Shown in pieces: positions 59,101-64,000 of a stretch of 64,000 nt of DNA (position 1 is the stretch's first letter; every line of letters begins with the position of its first letter). Source of the stretch: Streptomyces sp. CB03234 (lineage in GTDB: Bacteria > Actinomycetota > Actinomycetes > Streptomycetales > Streptomycetaceae); NCBI RefSeq assembly GCF_001905885.1, contig NZ_LIYH01000005.1, positions 620,001 through 684,000 on the forward strand, given 5' to 3'. The notes beneath the pieces were generated by a model. The model saw only the letters and a program-made list of their open reading frames with translations, ran no database searches and was not told the DNA's origin. The translations under genes were made by a program, and so were the position numbers.

Positions 59101-60108
59101 CATGTGCCGGTGCTGCAGCGCGTCGGCCAGTTCGGGGTACGAGAGGCATTGCTCGTAGAAGTCGGCGCGTATGCCGAGGACTACGAGCACGGGGGCCGGC
59201 TCATCCGAGTCGGCGGGCGTGCACGCGGCGTGGAGGAGCTGGATGAACGTGCGCCTGTCCGCCCCGTCGGAGCAGAGGGTGAACGCCTCCTCGAACTGGT
59301 CCACGATGACGACGGGACGTGCGGGGGCGGACGTCCGGCGTCGCGCCCATGCGGTGAAGGCCTCCCTCGCGGCGTGCTCGAATCGCGGCGTACCGGGCTC
59401 CTCCGCGGCGACGACGGGTGCGAGCTCAGGGATCCGGTGGGTCAGCTCTGCGACAGGATGGCTTCCCGGTACGAGCTGGAGCACCTCCCTCGCGCCGTTG
59501 CGCAAGGTGGGCACCAAACCGGCATTCAGCAGGGAGGACTTCCCCGCCCCCGAGGCGCCCACGAGCATGACCAGGCCACCGGTCCTCTCCGCCGCGCGGA
59601 GCTGAGCGACGAGGGCGTCCGTGCTCCGCTCCCGGCCGAAGAACCACCGGGCGTCCTGCTGACGGTACGGAGCCAGCCCCCGGTAAGGGCACACACCACC
59701 GGGGACGGCCGGGGCTTCGCCCGGGGGCCGTTCCTCCTGTTCCGCGGGTGCCTCGGGGCGTTCGCCGACCGGGTCGGCAACCGCCCGCTCCCACAGGCGC
59801 TGCCACTGGGCCAGGTCGTACAGGCCGGGGGAGACGGGCTGGGGCCGCGAGCGCCGCGCTTCGGGTATCAGGATGTGCAGCACTACTGCGAGGGCGGCGA
59901 ACTGGGCGGGCACGTTCCTGGCCCGCCGCCAGTCGCTGATCCGCTGGGCGGACACCCGCACAGGCCGGCCACGTTCGTCGACCCGCTGAAGCCGGACGAC
60001 GGCCTCGGCCACGCGCTTGAGGGGAGGGTTACCGGCCTCCTTGTACAGCAGCGCAAGACGTTCCGCGAAGGCTGTGCGTGCCCCTGAGTCGGAACTCAAG
60101 GTCTCCAC
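56134..60108 (-). CDS. HTH-nSTAND1 NTPase with transmembrane helix and 14 WD40 repeats
   Basis: A 1324-residue protein. An N-terminal helix-turn-helix-like region (about 10-80, VSAQRISDWRRARNVPAQF) precedes the nSTAND1 NTPase with Walker A GASGAGKS (184-191) and Walker B PVVIVDQFEEAF. A hydrophobic helix (about 595-620) follows, then 14 WD40 repeats ending mostly in TVRLWNV, enough for two seven-bladed propellers. The C-terminus is EKWHEYLPRLSYEPPCDQ. Such proteins are NLR-like signalling ATPases, several of them implicated in phage or conflict defence; the sensing propeller ligand is unknown. The start is GTG at 60108 or TTG at 60099, the latter with AAGGAG correctly spaced. Confidence 0.9.
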   Translation of the reverse strand: METLSSDSGARTAFAERLALLYKEAGNPPLKRVAEAVVRLQRVDERGRPVRVSAQRISDWRRARNVPAQFAALAVVLHILIPEARRSRPQPVSPGLYDLAQWQRLWERAVADPVGERPEAPAEQEERPPGEAPAVPGGVCPYRGLAPYRQQDARWFFGRERSTDALVAQLRAAERTGGLVMLVGASGAGKSSLLNAGLVPTLRNGAREVLQLVPGSHPVAELTHRIPELAPVVAAEEPGTPRFEHAAREAFTAWARRRTSAPARPVVIVDQFEEAFTLCSDGADRRTFIQLLHAACTPADSDEPAPVLVVLGIRADFYEQCLSYPELADALQHRHMVLGPLTTTELREAVTGPAKAVGMELEPGLAELIVREVSADGPRGGHGAGALPLLSHALLATWQRRKAGRLTLAGYRAAGGIQGAVAATAERAWSSLDPAARTAARLLLLRLVRLGEDTQATRRRGTRRQLAEESTDPGKTEESLEALVHARLVTLDAETVEITHEALLHAWPRLRDWIDEDRNGNLLRQRLEEDGRAWEGANRDTSLLYRGSRLEQARTWAKCAGDASLTRSAVEFLAASVRLRRRTVWLSRGAVAALVVLAMLAVGSAVVAWQQRDDAVFEQVVAEADRVQYTDPSLSAQLDLVAHRLRPDDEGTSNRLISIVNSPLATPLLGHTGAVYLTSFSPNGRVLATAGYDRTVRLWDVADPSRPAPLGKPLTGHTSWVSSAVFSPDGRTLASASDDGTVRLWDVRDPSRPKPLGTPLTGHDGTIYLLAFSPDGHTLASASEDRTVGLWNVADPRRPTALGALTGHAEAVRSLAFSPDGRTLAAGGDDDTIRLWSMAAPRRPAPVDTVLTGHAGTVHSVAFSPDGRTLASGSADDTIRLWNVADPRHAVPLGAPLTGHTGRVWSVAFSPDGSMLAAGSADSTATLWNVSDPAYPSQVGEPLAGGSGEMYAVGFSPDGRTLATGNGDNKVRLWSIPTSDMIGRIGAFRPDGRVLATAARDGRVRLWNVESPKRPVALGKPFMPGEGDVRSLAVSPDGRTLAVLTGSRAVQLWDVTDPARPAPHGPPVALRTRFAGPGALAFSPDGRTLATAHDDRTIQLWNVSDPSRLRPLHAPLTGHKGYVNALVFSPDSRTLASGSADDTVRLWNVADPRHASRLGAPLTGHLGPINALAYSPDGRTLASGSDDNTVRLWNVTDSREATRLRSPLTGHTEAVVSLTFSPDGSTLASGGNDNTVRLWNVTVPSKAAPIGQSMSPNAKTGNFLSFSPRSHMLGVSSGTDTVRLWNLDVDEAISRICSTTRGVLTPEKWHEYLPRLSYEPPCDQ

Positions 60109-60603
60109 TCCTTACTTCCCCCGCACCTGGACATCCGGACCGGAAAACACACCCTATATGGCTGACCTGCGGTTAAGTCGCCGACTCGATGCCGGAGCCT
60201 CCTCGGTGGGGGCCACGGCTGGCAGGATCTCGACCAGTAGCGCACCTACCCGGGCATCGCCCGGACAGCCCGTACCAGACCACGGGTCAGGCCCTTACGC
60301 GATCCGCCGCTACGGCACGGATCGACGCCGCCCGTATCGTTCGGCACCGGTCCCCACGAGGGGAGGGACCGGTGCCGAACGACGCGGCGGATGGAGGGCG
60401 CGCGGGCCGGTACGAGGCGTCCGGCGCAGGCGCGATCACGGCGAAGGCCCGCGAAGGGTCCAGCCGGCCACCAGGGGCACGGACCACGGTGGACCGCGCT
60501 GGCCGACGGACCGCGCTGGACGACGCCGAGGCAAGGCTCCGGAAACCACTCAGGGGCCCGACCCGCTCTCGCGGATCAGGCCCCTGATCTGGTGTTTCAG
60601 CTG
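60109..60603. other. Intergenic region between the nSTAND gene and the tRNA scar
   Basis: About 500 nt without a supported gene. It holds the nSTAND promoter (TATAGG on the minus strand near 60155), an 18-bp perfect hairpin TCGTTCGGCACCGGTCCC/GGGACCGGTGCCGAACGA (60337-60354 and 60365-60382), and the tRNA terminator at 60550-60587. Open frames here on both strands lack support. Confidence 0.55.
60550..60587 (-). terminator. Terminator of the former tRNA-Pro gene
   Basis: TCAGGGGCC and GGCCCCTGA form a 9-bp stem with a 20-nt loop, just past the 3' end of the tRNA fragment on the minus strand. Confidence 0.7.
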
Positions 60604-60645
60604 TCGGGGTGGCGGGATTTGAACCCACGACCTCTTCGTCCCGAA
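60604..60645 (-). other. 3' fragment of tRNA-Pro(CGG), probable att site
   Basis: Read on the minus strand this is TTCGGGACGAAG, the extra arm, the T-arm with GGTTCAAATC and the acceptor end CCACCCCGA: everything from anticodon CGG to the 3' end of tRNA-Pro. The D-arm and 5' half are absent; after 60645 the sequence departs from any tRNA. The 42-nt block is what an integrase-generated att core looks like. Streptomyces elements such as pSAM2 are known to use tRNA-Pro as attB. An intact tRNA-Pro is expected beyond the right end of the island. Confidence 0.8.
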
Positions 60646-60902
60646 TGAGGTTCGGTTGGTGATCCTGCCAGCCTCGATGGCGTTTCCGCAGGTCAGATGG
60701 GTGGGCTCGGTTGGTGTCGCGGGGCCTGGAAGGGGTTCGGGGAGCGGGTCGGCTCCCAGATGGCTCCCCGGGCGTGGTGCCCACCGGCTGCGTGTACGTC
60801 TATGCCAAGGCATCCCTGTGTCGACCACAACGAGGGCCAAGGCTTCCGAGCCCGGCGTACCCTCCGCTGATGATCGCGCACGCTGTCCGAATGCCTGGAA
60901 GC
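60646..60902. other. Left edge of the putative island
   Basis: About 250 nt with no supported gene, between the att scar and the regulator gene. It has GGTTCGGTTGGTG (60650-60662) and CTCGGTTGGTGTCG (60707-60720) as a partial direct repeat, of the type used for recombination-factor binding. The integrase is not in view and may lie at the other end. Confidence 0.35.
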
Positions 60903-62138
60903 TCAGTCCTTCACAATCTCGCCGTTCGCTGATGACGTTGAAGCCTGCGTCGGCACGTGCCTGGCCTTCGGCTTCTCGAGTTCCAACCGCACTTTCACGT
61001 CCTCGAAGCTGAGGTCCGGGGTTCCGATACGCCCCACCGAGCGGCTGTAGGCGATGAGCATCGCCTCCGAGAACGGGCTGTCGAGGGTTGCGACACGTCG
61101 CCAGGTTCGTGCCTCGGCGAGCGGGACCGATACCACGTTCTCGAAGTCGACCAAGAGGTCGGGGATGTCGAGGTAGCCAGGAAGAGCGCGGTACCGGTTC
61201 TGCTTGTCCCCGAAGACCTGTTTGGCCTGGTCCTTGTGGCTGTTGCTCTTCGAGCTGGCCAGCCATGTGGCGATCGCTGGCGACTCCGACTCCTCGCCGT
61301 CCTCGGTGAAGATGCGGTCAGCCTTGGCCAGGCGAACGTACTGTGCCTTGGCCTTACGAGGTCTCGCCACGTTGGCGTCCGGGTGGTCCTCATACAGGTC
61401 GCAAGCAGGGGTGAGGACGATCCACCAATCGCCCTCGGGGCTGACCACGAGGTCCGTGGCGGTGAGGTGATGGGTCACGAACGGCTTCAAGTAGACCCGA
61501 GCAGCGGAGGGTTGACCAGCAGTAGCGACCGCCTCGCCGTCCCCGGCGTATCCCAGTTCGCTGGGGCCGTTCTCCCGGAGCTCGGCCGCGAGGCGGTTGA
61601 CGATGATCGGGGTGATCTCGTGGGGATCAGCGCCCGCCATCTCGTGCCAGTGCGGGGCCACGACGTCACGGAGGAAAACGCGGACCTTGCGTTCGACGAG
61701 ATCGGAGATACGGCGTCTCAACTCCGACACTCCCGAGAGCAACCCGTCCCGGACTGCGGGAGCGACCTCGTCCCAGGCGTTCTTGGTCACCACACGGATG
61801 AGGGGAGGCTTCTCCAGGTCACGCACCTGCTGGGGGACAGCTGTGAAGAAGACCACGGGCAGCCACCGAGCGCCGGCGATGGCGTCGTACAGTTCGTGTC
61901 CGCGTCCTTCGACGGCAGCGGAGGGTATGCCATCGGCGGCGTCGCGGACGTCGAGGATGACCAGGTCGAAGTCCTCGTCAATCAACCGCTGCTCGGCTGC
62001 GGAGAAGTCCTGCTCGGACTCGAAGTGGATCTCCCCGAGGTCTGTGAGCTCCTCGGCCAGCACTTCGCGAAGGTCCGCGATCATCTGGGCGTCGTCATCG
62101 ACTATGAGCACCCGATACGCAACGTCGGTCGACGTCAC
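60903..62138 (-). CDS. Response regulator with novel C-terminal domain
   Basis: A 411-residue protein. Residues 1-130 are a CheY-like receiver with VLIVDDDAQM, the phospho-acceptor in DLVILDVRD, VVFFTAV and the Lys in VVTKNAW. The remaining 280 residues contain no helix-turn-helix; visible features are a helical linker (ELRRRISDLVERKVRVFLRDVVAPHW would span about 140-165) and a beta-rich part (WWIVLTPACDLYED, YLDIPDLLVDFENVVSVPL) that I do not recognise. GTG at 62138 overlaps the kinase stop by 4 nt. GC is lower than in the flanking chromosome. Confidence 0.85.
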   Translation of the reverse strand: MTSTDVAYRVLIVDDDAQMIADLREVLAEELTDLGEIHFESEQDFSAAEQRLIDEDFDLVILDVRDAADGIPSAAVEGRGHELYDAIAGARWLPVVFFTAVPQQVRDLEKPPLIRVVTKNAWDEVAPAVRDGLLSGVSELRRRISDLVERKVRVFLRDVVAPHWHEMAGADPHEITPIIVNRLAAELRENGPSELGYAGDGEAVATAGQPSAARVYLKPFVTHHLTATDLVVSPEGDWWIVLTPACDLYEDHPDANVARPRKAKAQYVRLAKADRIFTEDGEESESPAIATWLASSKSNSHKDQAKQVFGDKQNRYRALPGYLDIPDLLVDFENVVSVPLAEARTWRRVATLDSPFSEAMLIAYSRSVGRIGTPDLSFEDVKVRLELEKPKARHVPTQASTSSANGEIVKD

Positions 62139-64000
62139 CCAACTCTCCTTCGCAGTCGTGCCCGGAAACTCGCACCCGAGAGGGTGCCGGGGCTCACCAG
62201 CCCCAATTCGCCGTCGTAGAAGTCCTTCACGACGCTGCCTGCGATGCTGAGACCGAGGCCGACGCCATCCGGCTTTTCACTGAAGTAGGTATCGAAGATC
62301 AGGTCCTTGATCTTCTCGCGCACCCCAGGGCCGTTGTCGCTGACCGTGATGTCGACCACGTCCAGTTCGCCCTCGTGATTGCGCTCCGTCTCGATCAGGA
62401 TCTCGCGGGGAGTGCCCTTGGGCATTGTGGAGAGCCAGTACACGGCGTTGCTCACGAGGTTGACCACAAGAGTCCTGATGTCACCCGGCTCGGCGGTGAC
62501 GATCACGTCCTCCCCGCTGATCTGTACATCTACACCGTGCTTGGTGATCTCCGACTCCAGCACGTCAACGGCTTCAGAAATGCTCTGGTGTAGAGAGAGC
62601 CGGCGGGGCCGTCCACGCTTCCGTCCGCTGAGGGGCTCGATGCGAGTGAAGAGCCGGTCGAGAGCCCTTTCTTGTGCGGTGAAGTCCGTCCGCAGCTTGT
62701 CCAGCGCAGCTGACAGCTCCACATCGTGGGTCTCGACCTTTGTGGTGATCTTGCCGAGACGACGAAGGCCCACGCCGATGCGGGAAAGGGCGGTACGTCC
62801 GTCGTGGAGGACGACGTCGACCAGGGTGCCCAGCGTCGCGAGGCGGGAGAACTGGGCGATGACCTCCTGTACCTTGCGTACGCCTTCGTTGATCGTCTCC
62901 GTGGCATCCTCGATGGCGCGACTGAGGATGATGTCCTCTGGGTGCCGCTCGGCAGCCACCTGTCGCAGCGGGTCCAGGTTGAAGTTCTGGAAGAGCCCGT
63001 GGCCCCTGCCTTCGGACGGCCCGGCAAGGAGCGGGGCTTCCGTCGGAGCAGTGGGTTCCCGACGCAGCCGGTAGCGTTGCGTCTCCAACCTGGCAATCGC
63101 CTGGAGTATGACTGCCTTCAGTTCCTCGTACTCAGGGGTGTCGATCAGTCCTTCGCGGTGCGAGCGGTCCAGGAGGCCGGGGTTGTCATCGGCCGAGATG
63201 TAGACGAATCCCGCCACTTGCCGGTTGGAGAGACGCAGCGTCGGGTTGTTGATGCGTCGCTGGTCGAAACCAAGCCAGTCGAACCCGGGTTCCCCGAACG
63301 GCTGCACACGGAACCCGTCCCGGTACAGGGCCACACCGCTGTTGTTCCGGATGAGTTCCCGTACGTCGTTGGTGTTCCTCGCGCTGGTGTCGAGTGCCAG
63401 GAGCGGCTTGATGGCCGACGACTCAAGGTCCCAGACTCGGAAGTCCAGTTTCAGAGGGCCACATGAGGGCCTCTTCGAGTCCTTCCGGAGGTTGTCCTGG
63501 ACGACCTCCACCGGTTCTTCGTCGCCGGCGTAAATGGCCAGGCTCGCGTCCCCGTCGGCATCCACGGCGCCGACGAGGCGATAGCGGGGATGGGCCAGTG
63601 TCTCACTCGCAGAAACGAACCCGCTGTGGTGGCGGAGCGGCCCCTCCGGAGTGTCGATGTAGATCGAGAACTCAGGCTGGTCCGGCACAGAGAGCTCGGC
63701 GGGAGGCGGCGGGGGGAGGAGCCTGGACAGGGAACGCTTGAGGGCCTCGATCTCGTTCGTGCCCCAAGCCGTGCGAAGCCTCTCGAGTCGGACCACGGTG
63801 CCATGCGCCGTGCCGACGGCTGTAGCAGGCGCTGACTGAAATTCCCGGAGGACCTCGGAAAAGGTCTGCGCTGCTATGCCTCCGTCTACGAAGACGCTCG
63901 GAGTGGTCGTGGACAGGGAGACCGGAACCTCATCCAGGTACGCGTCACCATCCGTGAAGTCCCCCCAGTCGATGCGAAGGGTGACCTCCTGCTCATCGAC
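62135..64000 (-). CDS. Soluble histidine kinase/HATPase, 5' end beyond the window
   Basis: At least 621 residues; the frame is open without stop through to 64000, so the start lies outside. No transmembrane helices are seen. The sensor part (first about 330 residues) contains ATP-independent-looking beta segments (SIYIDTPEGPLRHHSGF, GVALYRDGFRVQPFGEPGFD, RQVAGFVYISAD). The dimerisation part has a candidate phospho-His in VVLHDGRTALSR, and the HATPase has LVVNLVSNAVYWL (N-box), VSDNGPGVRE and GVGLGLSIAGSVV. The GVALYRDGFRV region resembles the GHKL-type ATPases of defence-associated proteins. It is coupled to the response regulator. Confidence 0.88.
   Translation of the reverse strand, partial: VDEQEVTLRIDWGDFTDGDAYLDEVPVSLSTTTPSVFVDGGIAAQTFSEVLREFQSAPATAVGTAHGTVVRLERLRTAWGTNEIEALKRSLSRLLPPPPPAELSVPDQPEFSIYIDTPEGPLRHHSGFVSASETLAHPRYRLVGAVDADGDASLAIYAGDEEPVEVVQDNLRKDSKRPSCGPLKLDFRVWDLESSAIKPLLALDTSARNTNDVRELIRNNSGVALYRDGFRVQPFGEPGFDWLGFDQRRINNPTLRLSNRQVAGFVYISADDNPGLLDRSHREGLIDTPEYEELKAVILQAIARLETQRYRLRREPTAPTEAPLLAGPSEGRGHGLFQNFNLDPLRQVAAERHPEDIILSRAIEDATETINEGVRKVQEVIAQFSRLATLGTLVDVVLHDGRTALSRIGVGLRRLGKITTKVETHDVELSAALDKLRTDFTAQERALDRLFTRIEPLSGRKRGRPRRLSLHQSISEAVDVLESEITKHGVDVQISGEDVIVTAEPGDIRTLVVNLVSNAVYWLSTMPKGTPREILIETERNHEGELDVVDITVSDNGPGVREKIKDLIFDTYFSEKPDGVGLGLSIAGSVVKDFYDGELGLVSPGTLSGASFRARLRRRVG

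Noticed and set aside
56110..60087. Open frame of 1325 codons on the plus strand opposite the nSTAND gene
   Set aside because: It is the antisense shadow of the WD40/nSTAND gene: no ribosome-binding site, repetitive Arg/Gly/His composition, and no domain; the minus-strand product has complete motifs.
60337..60382. Hairpin as inverted end of an insertion sequence
   Set aside because: It is a single 18-bp stem-loop without a transposase or a target duplication; a terminator-like structure is simpler.
60903..64000. Detocs-type two-component defence system
   Set aside because: The arrangement is suggestive, but the third Detocs component and the characteristic sensor features are not visible, so naming it would go beyond the evidence.

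Overview
The window is high-GC, densely coded actinobacterial chromosome, almost certainly Streptomyces. Supporting signs are strong G/C third-position bias, frequent GTG and TTG starts, GTGA/ATGA gene overlaps, many probable leaderless transcripts, a Streptomyces-type parS site (5169-5182), and a gene order (pyrE, fba, kynA-kynU-kynB, CYP107U-like P450, purA, recR, ask-asd, ECF sigma) that matches from memory the SCO3613-SCO3656 block of S. coelicolor, followed by a metG segment.

Layout. 1-14.4 kb: small membrane protein, DUF2617, membrane-fused spermidine synthase, CoxG-like SRPBCC protein, aldose epimerase, pyrE, class II aldolase fba, DUF3151, the tryptophan-to-anthranilate operon kynA-kynU-kynB, an NmrA-like reductase, a NarL-type two-component pair and a cytochrome P450. 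14.5-25.9 kb: an ABC exporter divergent from its GbsR/MarR-type regulator around a perfect palindrome, a diacylglycerol-kinase-like protein, purA, a two-gene operon joining a membrane-tethered PstS-like binding protein to a Ser/Thr kinase, and the divergent DUF2182/DUF1326 pair. 25.93-27.99 kb: a 2-kb gene-free region built of large inverted repeats, tandem repeats and two copies of a strongly structured element of about 135 nt. 28-43.9 kb: PrmC-like methyltransferase, DJ-1/MarR operon with duplicated operator, class III aminotransferase with GntR regulator, SLATT-domain protein, ybaB-recR-DUF5063, ask (with internal beta-subunit start), an aspartate-semialdehyde dehydrogenase homologue lacking the catalytic Cys, an ECF sigma factor with a membrane partner, SURF1 and an S9 peptidase. 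43.9-56 kb: a WXG-like/DUF1023 hydrolase/lipoprotein operon, a methyltransferase remnant, metG, DoxX-like protein divergent from an amidohydrolase around duplicated operators, an FkbM methyltransferase facing a glycosyltransferase, and a GntR/UTRA regulator. 56.1-60.1 kb: a giant HTH-nSTAND-WD40 protein with 14 repeats.

At 60604-60645 the 3' part of a tRNA-Pro(CGG) gene stands alone with its terminator. This is the expected scar of an integrative element inserted in tRNA-Pro. The right end (about 60.65 kb onward) therefore looks like the start of a mobile island. Its first two genes, lower in GC than the flank, are a translationally coupled soluble histidine kinase and a response regulator whose output domain is not a DNA-binding domain; the kinase runs off the right edge.

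Most primary-metabolism genes here are routine. The points most worth following up are the 26-27.8 kb repeat structure, the island kinase/regulator pair, the binding-protein/kinase operon, the Cys-less dehydrogenase, and the short tandem duplications that repeatedly span stop codons. All functional statements are by reading motifs and family resemblance; no database search was run.
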